From contig JAFAMD010000053.1 of NCBI GenBank assembly GCA_019233755.1, positions 1 through 64,000 on the forward strand: DNA of 64,000 nucleotides, written 5' to 3'. This DNA is from Acidobacteriaceae bacterium (GTDB lineage Bacteria > Acidobacteriota > Terriglobia > Bryobacterales > Bryobacteraceae). The position numbers were made by a program, and so were the translations under genes. Each line of letters starts with the position of its first letter. Position 1 is the first letter of the stretch. The notes beneath the pieces were generated by a model. The model saw nothing but the letters and a program-made list of their open reading frames with translations. It made no database searches and was not told the DNA's origin. This document shows, piece after piece, positions 8,013 through 17,654 of this stretch.

Positions 8013-10001
8013 CTATGCTGCCATGCTGAGGCTACGGAATTTGATGCGCTCATCGGGCAGAGGCTGTGGAATGGGGAACTTTCCGATGAATTGATGATGC
8101 ACTAGCTGAGTCGACAGGATTCCAGCAAGCGCCATGCTGTCCGTTTCCCCAATCGCCTCTCCTCGGAGCAGACGCGCAACGAGCGACGCGACGGCAAGCG
8201 CGTTAAACAATCCGGTACGTTTTATCTCGTGTTCGGAGAGCAGATCGAGGACGTAATCAGGAACAGGCCGCGAAAAGAAGGTGCGGAAAACAGGGGCGCG
8301 ATAGGGACGTTTCAGACGCTGCCCGATTTCTGGGGGCAAAAGACTCTGCGCGACGCGTCGCAACAGGTATTTTTCTTGCAGTCCACGCAGTTTGAGATTA
8401 CTGGGCAGGTGACAGCAGAATTCCACCACCCGGTAATCGAGGAACGGAAGCCGCGACTCTACCGAGTGGGCCATCGCCATGCGGTCGCCCTGGGAGGACA
8501 GTAGATATTGAGACAGGAAGATGGTGGTCTCTAGGTATTGGGACTTTTCGAGACTACCCCAGGTGGAAAATTCGCCTGGAACTTCTGGAGGTGTTCCGAT
8601 CTCACCGTTAACCATGGCCAACAGTTCGGCCGAGAAGAATCGGCGTGTTCGTTCATTATTTCGCCAACGCACCATATGGGAATACATTGGCGAGTCTACG
8701 TTCAAAAGCCCCATTCTGAAAAACTCGGCCTTAAACGCCGCGCTGGCCGTACCAAACCCGGGGATGTCGTCGTATAAACGTCGAAACAAGAGTGGCCGGA
8801 TCCTGGATTCGGGATGCCGAGCCCAGAAACGTCGGATCGCTGCCTCCTTGAAAATGTCGTAGCCGGCCAGGATCTCATCGGCCCCCTCGCCGGTCAGGGC
8901 GACTTTAAAACCGCAATCCCGTACAAGGCGGGAGAGCAAAAACATGGGAGCCGGCCCGGTGCGTACCAGCGGCGACTCGGTGTGCCAAATCACTTGCGGG
9001 AAAACCTGCGCAATGTCCCGATAGGTCGCGCAAACCACCTCATGTCGCGTTCCCAAGAGGCGAGAAACCTGCCGTTGAAACAGACTTTCGTCGAAAACGG
9101 GGTCGTCGAAGGTGATCGAGAATGTTGCCAAATCTTTCCGGGATCGATCGGCCGCCATGCGCGCAATGAGAGAAGAGTCAAGACCGCCACTAAGGTACGC
9201 GGCTACGGGAACATCGGAGCGTAGCCGGATCCGCGTAGCATCCCCCAACAGTTGCGCCAGTTGCTCGGCGCGTTCGTCGGCCAATCTGTGGTCCACTTGC
9301 CCGGAGGCGCGCTCCGCGGACGGAGGGAAAGAGAGAAACCAATAGCGTTGAAGCGTCACATTCCCGTGTGAGTATTTCAGAAAGTGACCCGGCGGAAGCT
9401 CACTGATGCCACGAAAAATCGTCCGCCCGGCGAGCGGACACCAGTATCGAAAAACCTGATCAAGCGATACAGGATCGAGTTCGGCTGCTATAGCGGGATC
9501 AGACAGGATTCCCTTAATTTCGGATGAGAAATAGAACGCACCATGCGCTTCGGTCCAAAACAGCGGGCGGATTCCGAAGCGGTCGCGCGCCAAAAAAAGA
9601 TGCTGCTGTCTGGCATCCCAGATGGCGAAGGCAAATTCACCGTTGAGCTTTGGGAGGCAATCAGCCCCAAGGTCCTCATAAAGATGCAGCAGGACCTCCG
9701 TATCGGTATTTGTCATGAAACGATGGCCCCGCCGTTCGAGATCAGGACGCAGTTCGATGTAGTTAAAGATTTCCCCATTGAAGACGATCCACACGGTCTC
9801 GTCTTCATTGCAAATGGGCTGCTGGCCGGTGCTAAGGTCTACGATGCTGAGACGAACACTGCCCAAAGTGGCATGTTCGTCCTGGTAGATACCAAATTCG
9901 TCGGGTCCGCGATGGCGAATCGTCCCGAGCATAGTACGCGCCTGCTGCTGCCGTACCGCCGGCGAGCGGCAATCCGAAACAATGCCGAGAATTCCGCACA
10001 T
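8013..10001 (-). CDS. asnB: Asparagine synthase (glutamine-hydrolysing), copy 1
   Basis: 662 residues. It starts MCGILGIV, placing the catalytic Cys2 of the class II glutaminase at the mature N-terminus, which fixes the start. The glutaminase half has RHRGPDE and NGEIFNY. The synthetase half has the PP-loop LSGGLDSSLIAR near residue 265 and GEGADEILAGY. It overlaps the upstream ligase gene by one base (TGATG). EPS and exosortase-type loci often carry such AsnB paralogues as amidotransferases acting on carrier- or sugar-bound carboxylates, so asparagine itself may not be the product. A second copy is at 26085. Confidence 0.92.
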   Translation of the reverse strand: MCGILGIVSDCRSPAVRQQQARTMLGTIRHRGPDEFGIYQDEHATLGSVRLSIVDLSTGQQPICNEDETVWIVFNGEIFNYIELRPDLERRGHRFMTNTDTEVLLHLYEDLGADCLPKLNGEFAFAIWDARQQHLFLARDRFGIRPLFWTEAHGAFYFSSEIKGILSDPAIAAELDPVSLDQVFRYWCPLAGRTIFRGISELPPGHFLKYSHGNVTLQRYWFLSFPPSAERASGQVDHRLADERAEQLAQLLGDATRIRLRSDVPVAAYLSGGLDSSLIARMAADRSRKDLATFSITFDDPVFDESLFQRQVSRLLGTRHEVVCATYRDIAQVFPQVIWHTESPLVRTGPAPMFLLSRLVRDCGFKVALTGEGADEILAGYDIFKEAAIRRFWARHPESRIRPLLFRRLYDDIPGFGTASAAFKAEFFRMGLLNVDSPMYSHMVRWRNNERTRRFFSAELLAMVNGEIGTPPEVPGEFSTWGSLEKSQYLETTIFLSQYLLSSQGDRMAMAHSVESRLPFLDYRVVEFCCHLPSNLKLRGLQEKYLLRRVAQSLLPPEIGQRLKRPYRAPVFRTFFSRPVPDYVLDLLSEHEIKRTGLFNALAVASLVARLLRGEAIGETDSMALAGILSTQLVHHQFIGKFPIPQPLPDERIKFRSLSMAA

Positions 10002-11530
10002 CAGCGTAGCAGCCTGCGAAGCAGTTTCCCGGAGCTCGTCTTTGGAAGTTCGTCCCGAAACTCGATGTATTTCGGCATCGCATAGTCTTCGACGCGAGAT
10101 CGCAGGTAAGTAAGAACATCGTGATGGTTAAGACCGAATACTTTGTCTACGACCAGCACGACCTTCACCGCTTCTCCGAGAGTATCGTCAGGAACTCCCA
10201 AAACCACAGCCTCCAAAACACCCGGAATTCGATGGAGAATGTTTTCTATCTCGTTTGGGGCTACCTTCTCGCCGCGGGTCTTGATAACATCGTCCTTGCG
10301 GGCGACAAAGTAGAAATAACCCTCTTCGTCCGTCCGAAACAGATCACCCGTATAGTAAATCCGCTCGCCGGGAACCGTTCCCGGGCGGAATCGGGCGGCG
10401 GTGGCTTGCGGATCCTGCCAATAGCCGCGCATGACGTGGCGTCCGCGGACTACGAGTTCGCCGACTTCGTTCGGCCCCAGGCGGGAGCCATCCGGACCTT
10501 CGATCCAAACCTCCGTGCCCGGGATGGCAATCCCAACCGAGTCCAGGCGGTTCCGAAGCTGACTGGGCGGTAAGTAGAGCGTCCGTTTCGTTTCAGTTTG
10601 CCCATACATCGAATAGATCCGGACGCCTGGAAGCTTCGTAATCAGTTGTTCGATATGGCTAGGCGGGAGGGCTGCCGCGGCATTGGTGATGTAGCGCAAA
10701 CTGGATAAATCGAAACCTCGGAGATCCATCTGAACAAGAACGGAATACATGGTTGGCACTCCCGCAAACCCTGTTACTCCTTCTTCGGCGATCCGCTGGA
10801 GAATCGCGACCGGATAGGCGAATGAATTCTCCAGAACCAAAGTGCCCCCAAATGTGAACGTCATGAGCACTTGATACAAGCCATAGCTAGCCGACAGCGG
10901 CAGGACATTCAGGATGACGTCGGACTCCACGTTTTCGAGGTAGCTCATGACAGAGTTCGAGACGAAAACCATGCTGCTGTGATCGCATATGACCCCCTTC
11001 GGTTCGCCGGTACTCCCCGAGGTGTAGACAAGACAGGCAATATCCAGATCGATGGTTGAGATTGATGGCTCCTCGCTGGAAAAGCCGGTCTGAATCGAGT
11101 CGAAGCTGCATACGTGCGTTCCCTCCGTAGAATCGGAGCCTGTTGTAACGAAAAACGACAAATCCCGGCACTCGGAGAGCAGTTTCCCGGCGGTCCCATG
11201 CGCGAATGCGTTTCGACCTGTGAGAAGCCCGACCGCTTGGCAATTTCGAAGAATAAAGGACAGTTTGTCAACTTTCGTGGATTGGTTTACTACCACGAAT
11301 GTCCCGCCGGCCTTAAGAATTCCGTAGATACCGATGACCGCTTCGACGCTATTGTCAAGATAGATACCGACGCGGTCTCCTCGCTTGAGGCCACGCGCTA
11401 TCAACGCATGCGCAAACCGGTTTGCCATCGCATCCACAGCGGCGTATGTGAAGCGCCTACGCTCGCAAATGAGCGCAATCTTATCGGGACGACACTTGCC
11501 GTTGTGCTCTAGCCCGTCCTGGATTAGCAT
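10001..11530 (-). CDS. Acyl-AMP/acyl-CoA ligase working with a carrier protein
   Basis: An adenylate-forming enzyme of 509 residues from the ATG at 11530. Motifs in order: VYTSGSTGEPKGV (P-loop, A3), MYGQTE (A5), YYTGDLF (A7), RKDDVIKTRGEKVAPNEIE (A8 hinge) and SSGKLLRR (A10 lysine). The YGQTE box and the absence of the FDxS amino-acid motif suggest a carboxylic acid rather than an amino acid. The frame is open further upstream, but the chosen start already overlaps the carrier-protein gene by 50 bases. Gene order (carrier, ligase, amidotransferase) resembles the 'exosortase A system-associated' ligase/amidotransferase set, although no exosortase is present here. Confidence 0.85.
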   Translation of the reverse strand: MLIQDGLEHNGKCRPDKIALICERRRFTYAAVDAMANRFAHALIARGLKRGDRVGIYLDNSVEAVIGIYGILKAGGTFVVVNQSTKVDKLSFILRNCQAVGLLTGRNAFAHGTAGKLLSECRDLSFFVTTGSDSTEGTHVCSFDSIQTGFSSEEPSISTIDLDIACLVYTSGSTGEPKGVICDHSSMVFVSNSVMSYLENVESDVILNVLPLSASYGLYQVLMTFTFGGTLVLENSFAYPVAILQRIAEEGVTGFAGVPTMYSVLVQMDLRGFDLSSLRYITNAAAALPPSHIEQLITKLPGVRIYSMYGQTETKRTLYLPPSQLRNRLDSVGIAIPGTEVWIEGPDGSRLGPNEVGELVVRGRHVMRGYWQDPQATAARFRPGTVPGERIYYTGDLFRTDEEGYFYFVARKDDVIKTRGEKVAPNEIENILHRIPGVLEAVVLGVPDDTLGEAVKVVLVVDKVFGLNHHDVLTYLRSRVEDYAMPKYIEFRDELPKTSSGKLLRRLLR

Positions 11531-11789
11531 ATGTGCTCGACTGGGACGACCCAGTCTTTCGGTTAATAAACGCGACCAATTTGTTGACAGAGTCGAAGTT
11601 GTCGGGAATGACGTCGTCTTGTTCAACCGTAATGCCAAACTGCGAGCTCACGTAGCCGACCAGTTCCATCACTCCCATAGAATCGATTAATCCTTCCCTG
11701 ATGAAGGAATCATCATTGCCGAATTTAATGGACTTGTCAAAGATCAGATTTTCAGTGATATAAGTACGTATTTGTTCAACCAGATTCAT
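11481..11789 (-). CDS. Acyl carrier protein, module 2
   Basis: A 102-residue protein starting at the ATG at 11789, seven bases after GGAGG. The carrier fold is clear: a helix (NLVEQIRTYITENLIF), then the phosphopantetheine site GLIDSMGVMELV with Ser in DSM, then the helix III and IV segments (VIPDNFDSVNKLVAFI). A basic tail follows. It precedes and overlaps the acyl ligase gene, so the ligase probably loads this carrier. A phosphopantetheinyl transferase is not in the window. Confidence 0.85.
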   Translation of the reverse strand: MNLVEQIRTYITENLIFDKSIKFGNDDSFIREGLIDSMGVMELVGYVSSQFGITVEQDDVIPDNFDSVNKLVAFINRKTGSSQSSTYANPGRARAQRQVSSR

Positions 11790-11820
11790 TCCATCCCTCC
11801 GATGCCCAGTGGTGGGGCAA

Positions 11821-12996
11821 TTATCGACCGTAAAATTCTGCAATCGTCCGGACCACAGCGACTTGATGTTCGGGAGGAAGCTCAGGATAAACAGGGAGTG
11901 AGAGGACTTCACTACAGGCGCGTTCGGACGCAGGATAATCCCCCGGCCTATGGCCCAGATATGCAAACGCTTGCTCTAGATGGAGTGGGGCCGGGTAGTA
12001 GACTTCGGTCGGGATCCTGCAAGAGCTCAAGTGCGCTCGGAGAGCATCACGGCTGAGGGTGCGAATCGTAAACTGATTAAACACGTGATACGCATATTCC
12101 GGCACCTGGGGAAGCCGCACATGACCCTGAAGTCCGTATTCCAGGAACAATGCACGATACCGCTCAGCATTGTCGCACCGTGCTTGGGTCCAACTATCTA
12201 AGTAAGGTAGTTTGACACGCAGGATAGCGGCTTGCAAAGCGTCCAGGCGGCTATTCATCCCCACTAGTTCATAGCTGTAACGCCGCCGACTTCCATGTGT
12301 ACGCAAGATACGCAGACGATCAGCAATTGCCTCATCATTGACCGTGATCAGGCCGCCATCGCCAGCGCACCCAAGATTCTTTCCAGGGAAAAAGCTAAAG
12401 CAACCGACAGCACCCCAATTCCCTACGGGTTTGCCTCGATATCTGCTGCCGATTGCTTGCGCCGCATCCTCGATTATCGGGATCACGTTTCCTTTCGCAA
12501 CAGCAAGTATTGGATCGAGGTTCGCGGGACAACCGAAAAGGTGAACTGGTATTATCGCCCGCGTCCTACTTGTTATCGCTTGTTCGACCTTCTGCGGATC
12601 GAGATTGAAAGTCTCTGGCTCGATATCCACAAAGACCGGCTTTGCACCAAGCCGTACGATAGAGCCGACGGTAGCCACGAAAGTGAAAGGCGTCGTAATG
12701 ACTTCGTCTCCCGGGCAGATTCCAAGAGCCATCAATCCGAGCAACAATGCGTCTGAACCGGATGCACAAGCGACCGCAGCGCGACTTGAGTTCCAGGCGG
12801 CAATTTCCCGTTCGAAAGCCTCGACCTCCGGGCCCAAAATGAACCGCTGACTCTCGAGCACTTCAAGAACACGCTTAGTCAACTCGTCTCTAATTGACGC
12901 AAACTGCGCCTTGAGATCGAGAAAAGAGATGGCAGGCTTTACTGTGCTGGGTGGTTGGTGTTGAAGCGCCTCTATACTCATCGCGTACTCTTGCAT
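11821..12996 (-). CDS. DegT/DnrJ/EryC1-type sugar aminotransferase (3-amino type)
   Basis: A 391-residue PLP enzyme. It has EDAAQAIGSRYRG, then the PLP lysine in CFSFFPGKNLGCAGDGG, and the late substrate loop HVFNQFTIR. The FPGKNLG form is that of C3-keto-sugar transaminases such as WlbC/WbpE and QdtB. It therefore pairs logically with the WlbA-WlbB-like fusion at 29558 to make a 3-acetamido sugar. An alternative ATG at 12981 would shorten it by five residues. It lies between the carrier protein and the initiating phosphoglycosyl transferase. Confidence 0.87.
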   Translation of the reverse strand: MQEYAMSIEALQHQPPSTVKPAISFLDLKAQFASIRDELTKRVLEVLESQRFILGPEVEAFEREIAAWNSSRAAVACASGSDALLLGLMALGICPGDEVITTPFTFVATVGSIVRLGAKPVFVDIEPETFNLDPQKVEQAITSRTRAIIPVHLFGCPANLDPILAVAKGNVIPIIEDAAQAIGSRYRGKPVGNWGAVGCFSFFPGKNLGCAGDGGLITVNDEAIADRLRILRTHGSRRRYSYELVGMNSRLDALQAAILRVKLPYLDSWTQARCDNAERYRALFLEYGLQGHVRLPQVPEYAYHVFNQFTIRTLSRDALRAHLSSCRIPTEVYYPAPLHLEQAFAYLGHRPGDYPASERACSEVLSLPVYPELPPEHQVAVVRTIAEFYGR

Positions 12997-13048
12997 ACTC
13001 TACCGTCTTCAACTCTCACGATATTCTTTGAAACGGGACTTTATCGCT

Positions 13049-13747
13049 TTACAGGCGAGTCCATTTGTCGACATTCCCCGTCGGTGTTACTTCGATACGC
13101 CTGAAGCGTTCTAAGCCAGCCCCGAGTATTTTTCTAGCTGTTGATGCGAGCAGCTTCACGTCCGTTTTGAAACACATTGCAGACGCATACGAAAGATCTA
13201 ACGCCAGCTTGCGAGGCATCAGTGTTCGTACATAGTACTCGTGAGGTAACGGATGCCTCGAGAGTTCGAGTTCCTCATTGTCGAAAACCACGCTTGCTGC
13301 TCCGGTGATTCCAGGTCTCATTTGCAGAACGGCGGCCTGCTCAGGGTTATACAATGCGACATATTCCGGCACCTCCGGCCTGGGCCCAACTAAGCTCATA
13401 TGCCCGGCGATTACATTCAGAAGTTGAGGAATCTCATCAAGTTTAGATCTCCGCAAGTATTGTCCACTACGCGTGATCCTCGGGTCGCCGGATACGGTCA
13501 GGTTTGATCCTTTTCCTGCTGCCTGGTGCACCATAGTTCTGAACTTCAGCAGCCGGAACGGTCGACCGAATCTACCGACACGTATGTGCCGGAACAAAAT
13601 CGGCCCACGCGAATCGAGCCCCACCGCCACGGCACAGAAAAAAAATACCGGAAGCAGCAAGAGCAGACTTGGAAGGGCCACACAGAGATCCAACACTCGC
13701 TTGCCCCACCTTTGATAAGCAGACATACGCCGAGGTGCCCTGCTCAT
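13049..13747 (-). CDS. PglC-type phosphoglycosyl transferase (initiating sugar transferase)
   Basis: 232 residues, the small monotopic form. It has one N-terminal re-entrant hydrophobic helix (VLDLCVALPSLLLLLPVFFF), then RFGRPFRLLKFRTM, and the catalytic Asp-Glu pair in SKLDEIPQLLNV, followed by MSLVGPRPEVPEY. It transfers a sugar-1-phosphate from a UDP-sugar to undecaprenyl phosphate to start the repeat unit. Small PglC-like enzymes prefer bacillosamine-type amino sugars, consistent with the dehydratase and 4-aminotransferase in this locus. A second in-frame ATG at 13726 is possible. Confidence 0.9.
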   Translation of the reverse strand: MSRAPRRMSAYQRWGKRVLDLCVALPSLLLLLPVFFFCAVAVGLDSRGPILFRHIRVGRFGRPFRLLKFRTMVHQAAGKGSNLTVSGDPRITRSGQYLRRSKLDEIPQLLNVIAGHMSLVGPRPEVPEYVALYNPEQAAVLQMRPGITGAASVVFDNEELELSRHPLPHEYYVRTLMPRKLALDLSYASAMCFKTDVKLLASTARKILGAGLERFRRIEVTPTGNVDKWTRL

Positions 13748-13756
13748 ACGGACTGC

Positions 13757-14929
13757 TTATGCGCAAAACTCGTGCGCTATGTCCAATAGCGCTTCTGCCA
13801 CCCTGTCTACGTCATCGTCGGACATTCTAGGGAAGAGCGGCAGTGAAAGGCAGCGTTCTGAATAGTTTTCGGCAACCGGAAACTGGCCCCGCGCATATCC
13901 CCAGAATTCCTGATAGTAGCGATGTAGATGAAGAGGGATAAAGTGAACGGAACTTCCTATGCCTCGTTCTCTGAGTTCCTTCATAAGCTGATCCCTTCCA
14001 ATGCCTAAGGCGATTGGGTTAACCACAATTATGTACAGATGCCAGGCATGTGATACGTCTGGGCTTACCATAGGTAATTGGTACGCATCGCAGTTCGCGA
14101 GCGCTAGATTGTATCGTTGGGCCAGTTCTGCCCTTCGGTTCCACATGCGGCTGGACTTGCGCAACTGGGCCAACCCTATCGCTGCAGAGAGATCCGAAAG
14201 ATTGTATTTATAGCCTGCGTCAAGAATCTCGTAGCGCCAGGAACCGGTTGGCGTGTATCTCTGCCATGCATCCTTTGTTATCCCGTGAAGCCGCATCATA
14301 CGAATGCGATCGGCTATCTCGAGACTGGCTGTCACGGCCATCCCTCCCTCGCCCCCGGTTGTCATCGTTTTGTTCGCATAAAAGGAAAAGCAAGTAATAT
14401 CGCCGATTGTTCCGACCATCCTGCCGTCATATCTTGCCGGCAGCGCGTGTGCTGCGTCCTCGATAATTTTTAGATTGTTGCGCTTAGCGATGTGCAGTAA
14501 AGTATCCATTTCGGACGGATGCCCCGCGAAATGAACTGGGATTATGACTTTTGTTCTTGGGGAGATCGCGCGTTCCACCGCGCCCGGATCGATTGTAAAG
14601 TGCCAGGGCTCGCAGTCGACTAAAACGGGCCTGGCGCCGCAATACGTCACGACGTTGCCAGTGGCAGCAAAGGTAAGAGTAGGGATGATTACTTCATCGC
14701 CATCTTTCAGACCGATTGCATCTAATGCCAAGTGCAAGGCAGCCGTTGCAGCACTCACAGCAACTGCATGCTTTACGCCTAGGTACGCAGCGAAGGCTTC
14801 TTCAAATTGCTGTACTTTCGGGCCAGTTGTTAGCCACCCAGATTCTAGAACTTCAACAGCGGCATCGATTTCTTCTTTCTCTATCAATGGAATATTAAAC
14901 GGCAGGAATTTCGTAATTGTGGGTGTCAT
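13757..14929 (-). CDS. DegT-type sugar aminotransferase (4-amino, PglE-like)
   Basis: 390 residues from the ATG at 14929; the frame is open for another 80 codons upstream but these overlap the next gene and look random. It has GWLTTGPKVQQFE at the N-terminus, EDAAHALPARYDG, and the PLP lysine in CFSFYANKTMTTGEGG-like context. The YANK-TTG form is that of 4-keto-sugar transaminases such as PglE, PseC and ArnB. With the PglF/WbpM-like dehydratase at 37272 it would make a UDP-4-amino-4,6-dideoxy sugar. It is immediately upstream of the PglC-type transferase that would use such a sugar. Confidence 0.88.
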   Translation of the reverse strand: MTPTITKFLPFNIPLIEKEEIDAAVEVLESGWLTTGPKVQQFEEAFAAYLGVKHAVAVSAATAALHLALDAIGLKDGDEVIIPTLTFAATGNVVTYCGARPVLVDCEPWHFTIDPGAVERAISPRTKVIIPVHFAGHPSEMDTLLHIAKRNNLKIIEDAAHALPARYDGRMVGTIGDITCFSFYANKTMTTGGEGGMAVTASLEIADRIRMMRLHGITKDAWQRYTPTGSWRYEILDAGYKYNLSDLSAAIGLAQLRKSSRMWNRRAELAQRYNLALANCDAYQLPMVSPDVSHAWHLYIIVVNPIALGIGRDQLMKELRERGIGSSVHFIPLHLHRYYQEFWGYARGQFPVAENYSERCLSLPLFPRMSDDDVDRVAEALLDIAHEFCA

Positions 14930-15005
14930 ATCAACGTTCCACGTATTCACAGCAGGAGAACGCGTCGAATGTTCCAAAGTGGCTGCAGATGGAGAATGCA
15001 GGTCT

Positions 15006-16283
15006 TTAAACCGGCCGGCTTTCGCGCGCCCGTGTAAACATGTGATGGTTGGCCTCTGAACTGGACGATGGCCGTTGTTCCAGTTGCCGCAGCCATTCGC
15101 CGACAATGGCGGACCAACTGAGGTGCTGTTCAGCATATCGCCGGCCATTCCGGCCGAACTCTGCCGCAAGATCCGGATCTCGGACTATCTGGCGGATCGC
15201 TTCAGCCAAACCATGAATGTCACCGTGGGGGACTACTCGGCCAGCCCGAGCGCTTCGCACCAGGTCAGCGCCTTCGCCGCCGCCGAAAACAATCGCCGGT
15301 TTGCCGGACGCAAAGATAGGATTGGTTTTCGCCGGGCGTGCCCCGCGCGAAACGGCGTTATCCTTGTGCGAAATCAAACCGCACTCTGCGATGGAAAGAA
15401 AGAGCGCTAGCTCCGGAATTGGGACCGGATCCAGAAATGTCACGTTCGCAAGATTCAGCTCGGATTTGAGTGCATCTAAAGCTCTACGCTGTGATCCAGC
15501 CCCCACAAACAAGAAATGAACGTCAGTATCGGTTTGCAAGAGTGCTGCTGTTTGTAAAACGGCCCCTATACCATGAATAAAACCCATTGTGCCCTGGTAA
15601 AGGATAATCTTTTTTCCATCTAATCCAAGGCTCCTCTTCAGTTCCAAATCAGGGCTCTGGGGCTGGAATTGCTGGAGATCAACACCATTAGGAAAAAGGA
15701 GGACTCGATCAGAGCAAAGACCTTTTTGGCTGATTAGAACGTCACGAACACTCTCGGTGACGGTAGTCACGTACATGGCGCGGCGATACGCCCATCTCTC
15801 GAGATGCGTCGCAATGCGGATCAACAGCCCGTCTTTCATAAGCCCCATTGCGACCGCTGAATCCGGCCAAAGATCCGAAACATTAAAAATGCCCGGCACG
15901 CCCCAGATTCGAGCCAGCGTGAGGCCCGGAACGCCCAAAAACAACGGCGGCGATTCAATGAAGAGATAATCGGGCTTGTTTGACTTCAGCAACCCAACCA
16001 AGCAGCTCGCGGAGAACGAGAGATAATTTAAGAGTCGTTTGAATCCTGCGCCAACAGATGCATACAGCCAGACGCGGTGAATACGAATGCCATCGTCTTG
16101 TTCGCAGCGATAGAAGCATCTCTCATAGCCGGGCAAAATCCGCCCTGCGGGATAATTCGGCAACCCCGTGACTACCTCGACCTCATGGCCTCGCGATACC
16201 AACTCGCGCGCCATGGCGTCGAGTCGCGTCTGGGGGGCTCCGATTTCGGGTCGAAAGTACTGGGTCAGAATGAGGAATCGCAC
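15006..16283 (-). CDS. GT4 glycosyltransferase (WbuB-like)
   Basis: 425 residues, GTG start. The GT-B N-terminal domain has LTQYFRPEIGAPQTRL and VTGLPNYPAGRI, the hallmark of WbuB/WcaI-type fucosamine or rhamnosyl transferases. The C-terminal nucleotide-binding domain has ILYQGTMGFIHGI, ALFLSIAECGLI and KPAIVFGGGEGADLV. It is cytoplasmic or membrane-associated and extends the lipid-linked unit. Acceptor and donor are not readable. Confidence 0.85.
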   Translation of the reverse strand: MRFLILTQYFRPEIGAPQTRLDAMARELVSRGHEVEVVTGLPNYPAGRILPGYERCFYRCEQDDGIRIHRVWLYASVGAGFKRLLNYLSFSASCLVGLLKSNKPDYLFIESPPLFLGVPGLTLARIWGVPGIFNVSDLWPDSAVAMGLMKDGLLIRIATHLERWAYRRAMYVTTVTESVRDVLISQKGLCSDRVLLFPNGVDLQQFQPQSPDLELKRSLGLDGKKIILYQGTMGFIHGIGAVLQTAALLQTDTDVHFLFVGAGSQRRALDALKSELNLANVTFLDPVPIPELALFLSIAECGLISHKDNAVSRGARPAKTNPIFASGKPAIVFGGGEGADLVRSARAGRVVPHGDIHGLAEAIRQIVRDPDLAAEFGRNGRRYAEQHLSWSAIVGEWLRQLEQRPSSSSEANHHMFTRARESRPV

Positions 16284-16403
16284 TTTTCAGCCAAGAGACT
16301 CGGCTCAATTACTCTGAACTGGCTCCGATAGGGGGACTGCCAGTGATATTCCTGCCGCGCGCTGCGGTGAAGCGCGAAAAACACGAACCAAGAGCAAAAA
16401 GCT

Positions 16404-17654
16404 CTATTCACGCGCGTCCGTAGTGCGATCCGTTCCAGCAGCTGCAGCCATTTGCTCAGGAGCAAGATTGTTATGGATCTGTCTATCTAAATGGGATACG
16501 TAATCGTAAACCTTTAGCAGCTTCGGCTCTTCATTGGACCATGTCAGAACGTGCGCTGCGACGGACACTCTGGCCCGATATTCCGCCAGAACCGTAGGTG
16601 ACGAGAGCAGATGATTGAGGGCATGCGCTAGCGCGTTGGCATCGCGATCGGGGAAAGTTTCACCCACCCCATACTGCCGCACCAATGATGACATTTCCGG
16701 CAGATCCGTGACGACCAATGGCAGCCCCGCCTGCAGACACTCGAATATCTTGTTAGGTAGGCAGTAGTGAAAATTCAGGCCGGTGTTCTCAATCGGGCAA
16801 ACGCCTATTGTGGCATCTGTCGCATATCGGTTTACTTCTGCTGGAGCTACGGGCGGATGGAAGAGCACGCGGCCGCTCACATTCGCCGCCGACCCTCGAT
16901 TCTTCAGATTTTCCAGGTATTCCGCACTTTCGGGGGGACCCATCAATACGGCTACCGCGCGCGGGTTCACAAACGCCATTGCGTCGATCAGCGTCTCCAG
17001 ACCTCTTCCCGACGCGAGCCTTCCAATATATAGGATGATCGGACGCCCGGGTGCGAGACCGAGAGCGCGACGCAGCAGATGCTCTCCTGCCTCCGACATC
17101 TTCGTCGTATATTTTGGGACGTTACGAATTACGGCAGGAACTGGAATATCCATCTCCTTCGCCATCGTACGCGCGATGCTGTCGTTTACAGTGATAACTG
17201 CATCGGCACGTCGAGCCAAGAACGCCTCCACTGCAGTAACTATCTTGAACACCCAGTTCGGGAACTCACTGCACGTTGGATCTGACCAGAGCTCATGTGA
17301 ATCGTATATCAGCTTCGATCTCGCAATCTTCGCAATCAAATACCCGATAGGCAGCGCATCGATATCGTTGGCGTGGATGAAATCGGGTTTGAGCCTTACA
17401 CCCGTCCACGTCATTTGCAACATGCATTCCAAGTATTTGATACCCTGCACAAGTTTTCGCTTTGGCCAGGGCCGCGTTTTCAGTCTGAATCGCCGCAGCC
17501 TATATCCATCTCGCGCTTCATCCGTTGCCAGTTTGCCTTCGTGCAAGGAAAAGACGGTGGTTGGGTGCCCTCGTCTTACCAGCGCTTCCGCTTGCCGCAG
17601 AACACGCGAATCATACAAAAATGGATTCAGGACAATAATTACTGCCGATTTCAT
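16404..17654 (-). CDS. GT4 glycosyltransferase
   Basis: 416 residues from the ATG at 17654, with GAGAAG five bases upstream. The N-terminal domain has DSRVLRQAEALVRRGH, ADFIHAND-like FIHANDIDALP and IYDSHELW. The nucleotide-binding domain has ILYIGRLASGRGLETLI and LPNKIFECLQAGLPLVVTDLPEM. These are standard GT4 motifs. It is the first minus-strand gene after the second beta-helix gene, so the region to its right (17.7-18.2 kb) probably holds its promoter as well. Confidence 0.85.
   Translation of the reverse strand: MKSAVIIVLNPFLYDSRVLRQAEALVRRGHPTTVFSLHEGKLATDEARDGYRLRRFRLKTRPWPKRKLVQGIKYLECMLQMTWTGVRLKPDFIHANDIDALPIGYLIAKIARSKLIYDSHELWSDPTCSEFPNWVFKIVTAVEAFLARRADAVITVNDSIARTMAKEMDIPVPAVIRNVPKYTTKMSEAGEHLLRRALGLAPGRPIILYIGRLASGRGLETLIDAMAFVNPRAVAVLMGPPESAEYLENLKNRGSAANVSGRVLFHPPVAPAEVNRYATDATIGVCPIENTGLNFHYCLPNKIFECLQAGLPLVVTDLPEMSSLVRQYGVGETFPDRDANALAHALNHLLSSPTVLAEYRARVSVAAHVLTWSNEEPKLLKVYDYVSHLDRQIHNNLAPEQMAAAAGTDRTTDARE

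Noticed and set aside
6979-11789. An exosortase/PEP-CTERM system
   Set aside because: The ligase, carrier and amidotransferase resemble exosortase-associated genes, but no exosortase and no PEP-CTERM sorting tail was seen.
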